Assembly: GCF_001552195.1 (NCBI RefSeq)
Contig: NZ_BCQS01000003.1
Coordinates: 186,001-250,000 of the forward strand
DNA: 64,000 nt
Source of the DNA: Actinomadura latina NBRC 106108
Lineage (GTDB): Bacteria > Actinomycetota > Actinomycetes > Streptosporangiales > Streptosporangiaceae
Direction of reading: 5' to 3'
The notes beneath the pieces were generated by a model. That model saw only the letters and a program-made list of their open reading frames with translations, was not told where the DNA came from and searched no databases. Each line of letters opens with the position of its first letter. Positions within the stretch are counted from its first letter, which is position 1. The translations under genes and the position numbers were made by a program. Of this stretch, positions 1-8,269 are shown in pieces.

Positions 1-59
1 CGTTGTCGGGGCTGCTCACCACCCTCCCCGGCGTCTCCCGGGTCAGGCTGCCCCCAGCT

Positions 60-566
60 TCACCAGACCACTGCGACGGCCTGGCGGTGGAGTCCTTCCA
101 CCTCCACTCGGTTACATGGCGCCTCGTGGCGCTCGACGTCCCCGCACCACAGCACGTCCGGCGCCACGGCGGTGAAAGCACGGCGCACCAGGTCGGGCGC
201 GGCCGGCCGCCGTCCTGGCCGGGTCAGCGACCGTCGCCGCCCCGGCGGCCGTCCGGCCAGGCCGAGCTCGGCCATTCGCGCGGCGACGGTGTTGACCGAG
301 ACCGTCCAGCTCTCTTCCCGCAGATCATCGGTGATCCGCGGGCTGCCGTAGGTGCCGCCCGAGGCGGTGAACAGCCGCCTGATCGCCTCGTCCAGCCGGG
401 CCCGCCGCTGCTCGCGGGCGGTCGGGGCGCGGTTGATGTGCTTGTAGAACCAGGACTGCGAGACCTCCAGTGCCCGGCAGGCGATCGCGTGCGGGATGCC
501 GTGCTCGGTCCTGCAGGACGCGATGAACTCCGCGACGATCATCGGTTCATCGAGTCCTTCACCCAC
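60..566 (-). pseudogene. IS3-family OrfB transposase, C-terminally incomplete
   Basis: The 168-residue product begins like IS3 OrfB proteins, with an HTH_21-type region around residues 20-100 containing the conserved YGSPRI at residues 73-78. It reaches PDVLWCGD at 136-143, where the first catalytic Asp of the DDE core is normally introduced. From there the sequence departs from the family and stops after 25 more residues, where a full OrfB would continue for roughly 150. Residues 144-168 look like an unrelated tail joined by a deletion or rearrangement. Expression would normally need a -1 frameshift in the overlap with orfA at 539-566, but I see no clear slippery heptamer. The product cannot be an active transposase. 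Confidence 0.8.
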
Positions 567-853
567 AGGACCACAGATCGCTTGAGCACCTCACGCTCCA
601 TCTCAAGCTCAGCGCGTTCCCTGGCCCACTCGGCCTTCTGCCGGCGCAGCCGAGCCAGTTCCTCACGCTCGGACTCGCTCAACGCCTCGCCCGCGGCCTG
701 GCGCTCACGGTCGGCCTTCATCCAGTTGTGCAGCGTGTAGGGATTGATCCCCAGATCCCGCGCGACCTGCGCGACGGGCTTGCCGGTCTCCTTGACGATC
801 CGCACCGCTCCCTCACGGAACTCCGGATCGAACCGGCGTCTCTTGTCTCCCAC
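539..853 (-). CDS. IS3-family OrfA (HTH transposase subunit)
   Basis: This 104-residue protein has the usual OrfA layout. A helix-turn-helix of the HTH_8/IS3 type spans about residues 13-46, with RDLGINPYTLHNWM as the recognition part. A charged, leucine-rich segment at about 55-95 fits the leucine zipper that lets OrfA multimerise. In IS3 elements OrfA binds the ends and is fused to OrfB by frameshifting. The length is normal and the frame intact. With its OrfB partner truncated it can at most bind DNA or repress; transposition from this copy is not expected. Confidence 0.85.
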   Translation of the reverse strand: MGDKRRRFDPEFREGAVRIVKETGKPVAQVARDLGINPYTLHNWMKADRERQAAGEALSESEREELARLRRQKAEWARERAELEMEREVLKRSVVLWVKDSMNR

Positions 854-1239
854 GACCCAACCATCTCTCTGGTTCAGGTCTCCACGCTACGAGGGGAAGC
901 ACAAGTTCGAGTTTCGGTGTCGTTCCTCGTTATCCACCGGACTCAGCACTCCGAGGCTGGAATGCCTTCTGGCTGAGTCCTACCAGCACTCGATCCATTC
1001 AGAAATCGTGGCGCAAGTTCGGCTTTTGTTTGCCGAGGAGATCGAGCTGCAGCGAGCCCCGAACGACTCCATCATGGCTCTGTTGTCGACGACGCGTGAA
1101 TAATTCGACCGTCGTTGACAGCTCGCACATGGCTGGCTCGCGTTGTGCGGGGCTACCTCAACCCCGGGCGTCGCCGCAGATCGCCGTGGACCGCGTCCAC
1201 TCACGGAAGTGACCCCCGGTCGGGGGCGGGCGCGGCGTC

Positions 1240-1495
1240 CAGCAGGCGTGGTACACGATCTGGCGGCAGCTTGGATCCGGGGCGTCATCCGAGCGTGGCC
1301 GCAACCGGACTGCTCGTGCTGGCTGACAAGGGCATACAAGGGCTCCGGAGGGCACGTCCCTACGCCCCTAAGGGACGCAACAGACCCGAGCTACAGAGGC
1401 AGGCTAACCGTTCACGCGTCAGGCTCGTCGACCGGGCGAATGCGTAAACGTGCAGCTCAAGTCATGCCGAAGCCTGCGACTTCGCGAACCCGCAT
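1240..1495 (+). pseudogene. Remnant of an IS5-family (DDE_Tnp_4-like) transposase, frameshifted
   Basis: Pieces of one protein can be read in three different plus-strand frames in the correct order. VVHDLAAAWIRGVIRA (about 1248-1300) resembles the HDLTAAR segment. LLVLADKGIQG and NRPELQRQANRSRV (about 1309-1440) match the catalytic ADKGYQGAG and NRSHARLR region. VQLKSCRSLRLRE (about 1449-1490) matches the closing NAQLKTWRILRKLR motif. The start and most of the N-terminal half are missing. It is therefore a decayed C-terminal fragment, not a gene. The rest of 860-1660 shows no coding sequence I can support. Confidence 0.7.
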
Positions 1496-1567
1496 CATGC
1501 TGAAATGGGCTCACTGCGGTCGAGGCGCCGGCACCCTCGTCCCCGGGCCGCTGTCGGCCCCCGTTGC

Positions 1568-1573
1568 TAAGAT
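1568..1573 (+). promoter_or_regulatory. Possible -10 element upstream of the four-gene accessory operon
   Basis: The hexamer TAAGAT lies about 95 bases before the first start codon of the operon that begins at 1669. It fits an actinobacterial sigma-70-type -10 box, but no convincing -35 element is visible, so this is only the best candidate. Confidence 0.25.
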
Positions 1574-1668
1574 TCCTGCACTCTGGGGGACGGATGTGCG
1601 TGTTGGCCTGAGTGCGCGCAGAATGCAGGGCATGGGCTCCAGTGCGCGAGGGGAATGGGGAATGAAGT

Positions 1669-2514
1669 ATGGGGGCTGAAGAAGCCGCTCCATGCCGTCA
1701 TGCGGGAGCGCCTCCAGCTGATGTCGTCGAACGGGTCTCCCAGCTGATCCGGAGTCTCGGGGATGAGGAAGCCCTGCTCACCCGTCACGGCATCACGTCG
1801 GAGGAGTTCCGCGAGGCGTTGTGGCCGACAATCCAGAAGATGCGCGGAAGCTCGAGTGCCGGCGTCGGCGACCGACGGCAGTTCATTCGCGGAATGCTGA
1901 ACCACCTGGTGTCCAGCGATCTGGTCACCCGCTTCGAGGAACCTCAGTACGGCGACGACACCGTCTATCGCCTGTCGGTTCCCGGGATGACCGAGGACGT
2001 GGCCATCATCCAGAAGGGGTGCCCTGACGGGGCGCACAGCAGCATCAGGTGGTCAGTGCCCGACTGGGCCGGTGAAGCGTACCTGTGGTGGGTGTGCGAC
2101 AGCATGGCGTCCGAGCCAGGTACCCACGTTCACAAGGGGGTCGGGAGGCTCTTCCAGCGCTTCCGCGACGAGCGGCCCGACCAGCTCGCTGGGGTGATCT
2201 TTCACAACGAGCTGTGCGGCGGATCACGGCGCCTGTGCCCGAAGATGGAGCACGCCGTCGTGATCGACGGACGCGAGACGCCACCGCCCTGCGTCTACGT
2301 GATGCCCGACCGGGACCCAGCCGCGAACGAGTGGAACTGGAACGGCGGCCAGCAGCGCAAGTTCCCCGCCGTGCTGATGAAGGCCTTCGGCATCCCGGAG
2401 GAGCAGGCGCCGTTCTTCATCGGTGACATCGGCTACCGCTTCACCGGCGGAAAGCGCAAAATCAACATCGTTTCGCGTTACGGCCTCGCCCGCACGACCT
2501 CGCACAGGAGCTGA
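1669..2514 (+). CDS. Unrecognised protein, first gene of a putative defence operon
   Basis: The 281-residue product matches no family I recognise. Residues 1-90 look helical and could be a winged-helix-like segment (DVVERVSQLIRSLGDEEALL, then a stretch around FIRGMLNHLVSSDLV). The C-terminal two thirds is aromatic-rich and mixed alpha/beta, with CDSMASEPG, FHNELCGG and YVMPDRDP as distinctive motifs. No signal peptide or membrane segment is seen. The stop codon is six bases before the ParB-like gene, so the two are almost certainly co-transcribed. The conserved-looking acidic and cysteine positions could belong to a nuclease or effector fold, but I cannot identify a catalytic site. The ATG at 1669 follows a purine-rich GGGGAATG stretch. 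Confidence 0.75.
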   Translation: MGAEEAAPCRHAGAPPADVVERVSQLIRSLGDEEALLTRHGITSEEFREALWPTIQKMRGSSSAGVGDRRQFIRGMLNHLVSSDLVTRFEEPQYGDDTVYRLSVPGMTEDVAIIQKGCPDGAHSSIRWSVPDWAGEAYLWWVCDSMASEPGTHVHKGVGRLFQRFRDERPDQLAGVIFHNELCGGSRRLCPKMEHAVVIDGRETPPPCVYVMPDRDPAANEWNWNGGQQRKFPAVLMKAFGIPEEQAPFFIGDIGYRFTGGKRKINIVSRYGLARTTSHRS

Positions 2515-2520
2515 TCCCGC

Positions 2521-3855
2521 ATGTACTTTTCTGCTCTCGACCCGGACCGGCACCAGTTCCTCGCGGCGCGTCTGAGCGGGAGGCAGAGGACCATGCCGGT
2601 ACCCGCCTGGCCGCGCCCCGATAAGGAGCTGCCAGTTGTGGAGCTCGAGGTCACGTGGGTGCGGTTCTCGGTCATCAACCACCGCACCCAGGCCGAGCAG
2701 ATCCGCGAGCAGCGCAAGGCAGGCCGTGACGACCTCTTCAGCCGGGATCCTCTCGGCAAGGAGGCGCAGGACGCTCAGTACCGGATTCTGTGCGAGCAGG
2801 AGGGCTTCGACGACCTCAAGAGCGACTTGAAGGCCCGGAGCCAGCAGGAGCCCGCGATCGTCACCGCCGACGGAGTCCTGATCAACGGCAACCGCCGTTC
2901 GGCGGCGATGCGTTCATTGTTCCTCGACGACGATGTGCGCACGGCTCGCTATGTCAAGTGCCTGGTGCTTCCGGCGGATGCGAGCGCTGCCGAGCTCGTC
3001 GACCTCGAGACGGAGCTCCAGGTCGCGAGAGACTTCAAGCAGGACTACTCGTGGATCAATGAGGCCCTGCTTATCGAGAAACTCTACGAGCGCGAGAACA
3101 AGAACTTCAAGCGCGTCGCCGAGCGCGTACACCGCAAGCCGGAGGAGGTGCGGGACTACTACGAGAAGATCCAGCAGGTTCACCAACTGGTGGCGCTATC
3201 CAACGGAACGCGGGATTACGTCGACTTCATCCCCAACGAGTCGGCGTTCGCGGAGCTCGCGAAGCATGTCAGGAACAAACCCGAGACCGAGGCGAAGGCG
3301 GTCAAGGACGTGTACTTCCTGGGCACGCTGGCCGGCGTGGAGTACCGGAACCTGCGTCACCTGCGCCGCCCGGACGCAGCGGATCTGGTCGTCGACGAAC
3401 TGCGCTCCAACACCACCCTGGCCCCCCTGCTCGACGCCCTGCCGCAGGCCTCCGAGTCGGCCCCGTCCTCGGAGGACGACGACCTCCTGGACTCGTTCCT
3501 CGACGACGGACCGGCTGTGTCCGAACCGCTGGAGGACCTCCTGACCCTGGTCGCTAAGAAGGGGCCGGAGGACACTGTTCAAATCGCGGATAAAGGGCCG
3601 ATCGAGATGGGCGACCTCTTGACGAGCCTGCGCGATGTCGTCAAGAGGGCCGCTCAGGAGGCGGCAGAGGACACGCAGGATCGCAGGGAGATCACCGCGC
3701 CGGTCGAGCGCGCGGAGAAGGCCACCTTGGAGCTGAAGCGCGCGATCGACGCCCTGCCGAGGGCCCGTCGTTACGACGAGTGGGACGAGGCGGAGTTCTC
3801 CGCGACGATCGAGAAGCTCGATGAACTCCTCCGGACGCTCAAGGGAGCGTCTTGA
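2521..3855 (+). CDS. ParB/Srx-like N-terminal domain protein, second gene of putative defence operon
   Basis: The 444-residue protein resembles the ParB/sulfiredoxin superfamily in its first 160 residues. The diagnostic feature is INGNRRSAAM at residues 121-130, equivalent to the G(E/H)RR box of ParB, where CTP or phosphate is bound. It is preceded by a QEPAIVTADG strand. Residues 175-235 are helical (INEALLIEKLYE, then VAERVHRKPEEVRDYY) and fit the HTH-containing middle domain. An acidic linker (SSEDDDLLDSFLDDG, about 315-335) and a C-terminal coiled coil (LELKRAIDALP onward) follow. It is not a chromosome-partitioning ParB by context: there is no parA, and the neighbours are a helicase and a nuclease-like gene. 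It probably senses or loads on DNA for the helicase; that role is inferred. Confidence 0.75.
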   Translation: MYFSALDPDRHQFLAARLSGRQRTMPVPAWPRPDKELPVVELEVTWVRFSVINHRTQAEQIREQRKAGRDDLFSRDPLGKEAQDAQYRILCEQEGFDDLKSDLKARSQQEPAIVTADGVLINGNRRSAAMRSLFLDDDVRTARYVKCLVLPADASAAELVDLETELQVARDFKQDYSWINEALLIEKLYERENKNFKRVAERVHRKPEEVRDYYEKIQQVHQLVALSNGTRDYVDFIPNESAFAELAKHVRNKPETEAKAVKDVYFLGTLAGVEYRNLRHLRRPDAADLVVDELRSNTTLAPLLDALPQASESAPSSEDDDLLDSFLDDGPAVSEPLEDLLTLVAKKGPEDTVQIADKGPIEMGDLLTSLRDVVKRAAQEAAEDTQDRREITAPVERAEKATLELKRAIDALPRARRYDEWDEAEFSATIEKLDELLRTLKGAS

Positions 3856-5735
3856 TCTACGCCGAGCTGTACCAGGAGCCGAGGCCGGTGGTCGCTCTCG
3901 AGAAACGTTCTGGGGCCAGTCTCGGCGCATGGGCGAGCGTGCAGGAGGTGCTTTCCCGAGGCATCGTCGGTGGCTCCAGCGACCGGACGGAGGTGCGGGT
4001 CGAAGTATTCCTCGCCGAGCTCAACGTGATTGGGGCTGTCCGCAGGCGCTTCAATCAGAAGATTGATCTCGGTCCTGCGCTGCGGGAGCAGATTCAGGCG
4101 CTGGCGGCGGACCAGAAGCAGCGACAGGCCGCCCTGGACGCGCCCGTGTCCTCTGTCTCCCTGTCCGGCCTGGAGCGTCAATTGGTGGACGCCGGCTTTA
4201 TCCGGACGCTGAAGCCATTCCAGCTGGCGAATCTGGCGCGGATCGTGCGGCTGCCGCACGCCGCGGACTTCTCGGTGCCCGGGGCCGGCAAGACGACGGT
4301 GGCGCTGGCCAACCATTCTGTCTCGCGTGCTCGGGGGCACGTTGAGCAGCTGTTGGTCATCGCGCCCATCGCGGCCTTCGCTGCCTGGAAGGAGGAGGTC
4401 GAGGCCTGCCTTGATCCAGTGCCGAAGCTGGTCGTTCACCAAGGGGCCACGTCTCCGATTCCGAAGAGCACGCAGATCCTGCTGACGAATTACAACCGGG
4501 TGGCGAGCGACTACGACCGAATTAGGGACTTCGTGGTGCGCTGTCCCACCCAGGTCATCCTGGACGAGGCGCACCGGATCAAGCGGGGTTCCGCCGGCGT
4601 CCACGGGCGCGCTGTGCTGGATCTGGCGTATGCGGCGCGCCGCCGCGACGTGCTCACTGGGACGCCCGCTCCACAGGGTGCGCACGATCTCGTCGCCCCG
4701 GTGCGCTTCCTCTACCCGGGGCAGGACCGCAAGATCTTGCCGGAAAGCGCCTATAACGAGCGCAACGGCCGTGATGAGGATGTGGTTCGCGACACCGGCA
4801 ACGCCATCTCGAAGTATTTCGTTCGGACGCCGAAGGTCCGGCTGGGCCTGCCGGAAACAGAGATCATTCTTGAGCCGAAGGAGATGCGGCCGATCCAGCG
4901 GTCGATCTACGAGGCACTCATCGGGCGATACCGGGGGGAGTTCGCACTGGCCGTCAAGGAGCGGCGGGACTTCGACCGGCTCGGCCGGATCGTGATGTAT
5001 CTGCTGGAGGCAGCCACCAACCCGGCGCTGCTCGTTGCCGGCTCCGACAAGGATGACGAGGACGGCTTCCTTCATCCGCCTTTGCCGGTGAAGGGAGACG
5101 CGCCATTAATGCGGTTGCTCCAGCAGTACCGGGCGCATGAGGTGCCGTGGAAGTACGACCGGGTTCGGGCGATCGTCGGGGAGGAGGCGGTGTGCGGCCA
5201 GAAGGTTCTCGTCTGGTCGACCTTCGTCCGCAACCTTAGAATCTTGCGCACCTTCTTGAAGGAGTACGAGCCCGCGGTGGTGCACGGCGGCGTCCCGTCC
5301 GTGGACGGGAATCCGCCGACGGGTGCGGTGACCAGGGAAGCCGAGTTCGACCGATTCCGCAATGACCCATCATGCAAGGTCCTGCTCGCCAACCCGGCCG
5401 CCTGCGGTGAGGGCGTCAGCCTTCAGCATTGGTGCCACCACGCGGTCTACCTGGACCGGACGTTCAATGCCGGCCATTATCTGCAAAGTCAGGACCGCAT
5501 TCATCGCATCGGCCTCGCCGAGGGCACCCTCACGCGGTTCACGCTGCTAGTAAGCCAGGGCACGATCGACGAGACCGTGGAGGGACGGCTGCGGGACAAG
5601 ATCGAAGCCATGGCCAAGCTGATGAACGACCCGAGCCTGGTCCGCGTGTCGCTTCCCGAGCCCGACGAACATGCCGGAGGGGCGGCGGCCGCGGACGATG
5701 ACATGCAGGTTGTCGCGGCCATGCTGCGCAGCTGA
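3852..5735 (+). CDS. SNF2/SWI2-family DEAH helicase, third gene of putative defence operon
   Basis: The 627-residue superfamily 2 ATPase has Walker A PGAGKTT at 143-149, Walker B DEAH at 238-241, motif III TGTPAPQGA near 275, and the SNF2-type motif VI QSQDRIHRIG at 545-554. The two RecA-like lobes span roughly 115-330 and 440-600. The first 110 residues are specific to this protein. It should translocate on double-stranded DNA rather than unwind it. The start is a TTG that overlaps the TGA of the ParB-like gene by four bases, after an AAGGGAGCG ribosome-binding site, which implies translational coupling. The short acidic C-terminus (EPDEHAGGAAAADDDM) is unusual. Similar SNF2 proteins occur in DISARM and related phage defence loci, but the partners here differ. 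Confidence 0.88.
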   Translation: MIYAELYQEPRPVVALEKRSGASLGAWASVQEVLSRGIVGGSSDRTEVRVEVFLAELNVIGAVRRRFNQKIDLGPALREQIQALAADQKQRQAALDAPVSSVSLSGLERQLVDAGFIRTLKPFQLANLARIVRLPHAADFSVPGAGKTTVALANHSVSRARGHVEQLLVIAPIAAFAAWKEEVEACLDPVPKLVVHQGATSPIPKSTQILLTNYNRVASDYDRIRDFVVRCPTQVILDEAHRIKRGSAGVHGRAVLDLAYAARRRDVLTGTPAPQGAHDLVAPVRFLYPGQDRKILPESAYNERNGRDEDVVRDTGNAISKYFVRTPKVRLGLPETEIILEPKEMRPIQRSIYEALIGRYRGEFALAVKERRDFDRLGRIVMYLLEAATNPALLVAGSDKDDEDGFLHPPLPVKGDAPLMRLLQQYRAHEVPWKYDRVRAIVGEEAVCGQKVLVWSTFVRNLRILRTFLKEYEPAVVHGGVPSVDGNPPTGAVTREAEFDRFRNDPSCKVLLANPAACGEGVSLQHWCHHAVYLDRTFNAGHYLQSQDRIHRIGLAEGTLTRFTLLVSQGTIDETVEGRLRDKIEAMAKLMNDPSLVRVSLPEPDEHAGGAAAADDDMQVVAAMLRS

Positions 5736-5745
5736 GGGGAGGGCT

Positions 5746-6684
5746 GTGGACCTGCTCCCTCGGCATGGCGTCGCCTTCGCCGTACTCCACCTGGCCCGCG
5801 TGGCCGGACTCGCACCGCGCAGAAGCGTCGACGACTGGGTGAGCGCCGCGCTGAGGCACGGGTCCTACATGACAGCTGCGACCGACCTCCGATCGCCGGC
5901 ACGGGCGCTCGTCCGGGCTGGGCTCGCATCGATTGGCGAGGAGGGCGACATCAGGGTGGCGCGTTCGCTCGCCGCAGTGGCGGCCTCGAAAGGAGGAGCT
6001 CAGCACGCGATGCGCCATGTGGCGGTCGCGCTGCTGGTCTCCCAGCCTCCGGTGTGGCTGCGAGTCGCGGTCAACACGGGGGGCGTCGAACGCGCATACG
6101 TCCCTCAGCCGGATCTCGATGCCCTGAGCTGGTTGGAGGAGGCTCTCGACGATGTCCTCGTAGAGGCCCGCCGGCTCATCGGCGATCCTTACGGCGCGGA
6201 TCTGTCCAAGGAGATCGGCGACGCCGCGGAGGAGATCGTCGTCGCGGCGCTGCGTGCGGCGGGGAAGGAACCTCTGCATGTCTCCCGCATCTCTGATCGC
6301 TACGGGTACGACGTGGAAGTGTCCGAGGGACCCATCCGGTTCCTAGAGGTGAAGTCGGCCGGGCCGAGGACCCTGTCGCGTTTCCACCTCTCCCGCCACG
6401 AGTTCGACACGAGCATGCGGCAGGGTGACGTTTGGTGCCTGGTCCAGGTGGTTTTCGAGGCGAGTGCCTTCGTCGCCGACCCGATCACGGCTGCGGACGT
6501 CAGCTGCATACGCGAGTTGCCCGCCTCGGTGCTGCGGGACCTCGTGCCCGGGGATTCCCCCGAGTTCCGGTGGGAGGGCTCAGCGCTCATCACTCCACCG
6601 CCAGACGCGTGGCGGCCGAGCATGCTGGAGCCGGATCCATTCTTCGTCCGGCCAGGCTTCGCGGCTGTTGGTGACCGCTCCTGA
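5746..6684 (+). CDS. DUF3883-like / PD-(D/E)XK-type nuclease candidate, fourth gene of putative defence operon
   Basis: The 312-residue protein carries a C-terminal domain like DUF3883. GDAAEEIVVAALRAAG (about 150-165) supplies the acidic helix, SDRYGYDVEV the first acidic strand and FLEVKSAG the second strand with an E-x-K. Together they give an E...D...EVK pattern typical of PD-(D/E)XK nucleases and of restriction-associated DUF3883 proteins. HLSRHEFDTS and QGDVWCLVQV complete the domain. The N-terminal 130 residues are helical and unassigned. I chose the GTG start at 5746 because GGGGAGGG sits just upstream and it lies 10 bases after the helicase stop; an in-frame start inside the helicase gene is less likely. 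Nuclease activity is predicted, not shown. Confidence 0.75.
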   Translation: MDLLPRHGVAFAVLHLARVAGLAPRRSVDDWVSAALRHGSYMTAATDLRSPARALVRAGLASIGEEGDIRVARSLAAVAASKGGAQHAMRHVAVALLVSQPPVWLRVAVNTGGVERAYVPQPDLDALSWLEEALDDVLVEARRLIGDPYGADLSKEIGDAAEEIVVAALRAAGKEPLHVSRISDRYGYDVEVSEGPIRFLEVKSAGPRTLSRFHLSRHEFDTSMRQGDVWCLVQVVFEASAFVADPITAADVSCIRELPASVLRDLVPGDSPEFRWEGSALITPPPDAWRPSMLEPDPFFVRPGFAAVGDRS

Positions 6685-6714
6685 AAGTGTGGGGAGCTGG
6701 ACTCGCGAGGGGAG

Positions 6715-7220
6715 TCGCGGTCCCATGGTCCGATCAACTGCCTGGGCGACGTTTCGACGTTCCGCTCGATGAGCGGCTCTAGGTAGTGCTCACCCAGCCA
6801 GGCCATCGCGTTCACACAGACGGCGTCGCCAATGCCCGTGAGAGCACGGTTTGTTTGCTCGGGAAGTTCCGGGGCGCCGCAACTGCGGAGCTACGCTACG
6901 CGCATCGAGCGACAGAATGTTCACCGGACAACTGAGACCGTTGAGCACCTGCACTGCTGCCTCGCGATCCTTGCTGTCGTGGCTGGTTGCGAAGCCGTTG
7001 ACGTTCTCCAGGGCGACCACTGGGGGCTGGTGTTGGCCGAGGTCGGTGCGGATCTTCATGAGGTCATAGAACGTGCTCGAGTGTTCGCCCGGGAGCCCCT
7101 TCCGTCCGCCGACGAGGGATAGATCCGTGCAGGGGAAGGACACCCAAGTGAGAGCGACGTCCCGGGGCGGTTCGGGCGTGTCTCCGGCCTCGACGAGGAC
7201 CTTAATGTCGCTCTGCATGC
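6715..7220 (-). pseudogene. Gutted DNA (cytosine-5) methyltransferase, dcm-like
   Basis: Minus-strand sequence encodes DVALTWVSFPCTDLSL (PC motif IV), PPVVALENVNGFATS (ENV motif VI) and NILSLDARSVAPQLRR (motif VIII region). After a deletion and frame change it encodes NRALTGIGDAVCVNAMAWL (motif X) and LGEHYLEPLIERN. Each block lines up with the intact methyltransferase at 9350-10699. The SAM-binding motif I at the N-terminus and the whole target-recognition region between motifs VIII and X are absent. The fragment stands divergently beside an intact vsr and tail to tail with the DUF3883-like gene. It cannot methylate DNA. Confidence 0.8.
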
Positions 7221-7324
7221 TCGGGCCACCGACAACGATCCCCGCTGAAGTAGCTCCTTCCCCCCACGCGAACATGCTGAGCGCCCCAAAGGGACAGCGC
7301 GGGAGAAGCGCCATACTTGTCTGT

Positions 7325-7762
7325 GTGAGTGAATCGCGTGAATCGTGGGCGTCGACCCCCGGCACGAGGGCTAGCATGCAGGCGAACCGGAGCCGGGACA
7401 CCCAGCCGGAGCTCGCCTTGCGCCGGGCCGTGCACGCTCTGGGACTCCGGTACCGGGTCGCCACCCGCCCCATCCCGACTCTGCGGCGCACCGCCGACCT
7501 GGTCTTCCCCCGGCAGAAGGTTGCCGTATTCCTCGACGGCTGCTTCTGGCACGGCTGTCCCGAACATCACACGAAGGCTGCCAGGAACTCCGATTACTGG
7601 CAGACGAAGGTCCGCCGCAATCGTGAGCGCGACCTGGAGACCACGGAGCGCCTGACCGAAGAAGGATGGCTCGTGCTGCGCTTCTGGGAGCATGAGGACC
7701 TTGCGGCGGCTGCACTGGTCGTCCAGCAGGCGATACGTGAGCGCCGAGCTCGCCCACTCTGA
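7325..7762 (+). CDS. vsr: Very short patch repair (Vsr) endonuclease
   Basis: Vsr nicks 5' of the thymine in T:G mismatches that arise when 5-methylcytosine deaminates, and is normally paired with a Dcm methyltransferase. The 145-residue product has the family signatures: MQANRSRDTQPELALRRAVH (18-37), RRTADLVF with the catalytic Asp at about 58, FLDGCFWHGCPEHH (69-82) with the zinc ligands and active-site histidines, and YWQTKVRRNRERD (91-103). The length is usual. The GTG at 7325 gives the typical SESWAS-like leader; longer in-frame starts would run into the divergent dcm remnant. Its original partner dcm is deleted, but the intact dcm 1.6 kb away could supply the lesions. Confidence 0.93.
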   Translation: MSESRESWASTPGTRASMQANRSRDTQPELALRRAVHALGLRYRVATRPIPTLRRTADLVFPRQKVAVFLDGCFWHGCPEHHTKAARNSDYWQTKVRRNRERDLETTERLTEEGWLVLRFWEHEDLAAAALVVQQAIRERRARPL

Positions 7763-8269
7763 CCTTCAAGGCGCCCTGATGGTCAGCTCGTCACCGCGTT
7801 CGGGCCCCGTCTGCTCCGACGCCGCTGTACAGCGGAATCCCCCGTCCTTGCCATGCATCGTGTTGTTAGCGTGGTTGCGCGCGGCGCGGGCTCCCTGGAG
7901 TAGGGAACTCGTAAATACGCCACCAGGAGCTGGTACGAGCCTGGTAGCGGGCCTGGGGCGCGTCATTCCCAAGCCTGGTCGCGCTTGCACAGTTTCCCGG
8001 TACGCCGTCGGCACCGACGCCAGGGGCCGGACAGCAGGTGCCAGGTGATGGTGGGCGCGGAGTTACCGGCGGCGACCAGGGCTCGTCGCTTGCCGCTTGC
8101 CTCGGCGCTCCGTCGGTAGCTGGCGTCCAAAGGTGGCGGTCCGGGGTGGTAGCGACGCCGATCTCGCCGGGGGTGCTCGCTACGCGGACGCTGGCCACCC
8201 ATCTCGGTGCGCCGGGCATACGGCCTGTCGCGTCCAGCCCTGCCACCGTCCGTCCGACTCGCTGAAAGT
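7763..8269 (+). other. Non-coding or decayed 507-bp interval
   Basis: This stretch lies between vsr and the end of the DUF4928-like gene. Several open frames exist on both strands, but none has a ribosome-binding site, recognisable motifs or a plausible composition. It is probably leftover sequence from the rearrangement that placed the two methylase modules next to each other. Confidence 0.5.

Larger units (their letters stand above)
60..853 (-). mobile_element. Truncated IS3-family insertion sequence (orfA plus incomplete orfB)
   Basis: Two overlapping minus-strand reading frames have the IS3/IS150 arrangement: a small helix-turn-helix OrfA followed by an OrfB in another frame that starts inside orfA. 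OrfB ends soon after the beginning of what should be the integrase core, so the element lacks the DDE catalytic domain. I could not define terminal inverted repeats or a target duplication; sequence up to about position 890 may still belong to the element. It marks the left side of the accessory region. Confidence 0.8.

Noticed and set aside
1115..1679. Plus-strand open frames as a complete gene upstream of the defence operon
   Set aside because: They contain pieces of a frameshifted IS5-family transposase rather than a continuous protein.
3852..5735. Assignment of the helicase to DISARM drmD
   Set aside because: The partners (drmA, drmB, drmC, drm methylase) are absent; only a generic SNF2 motor is shared.
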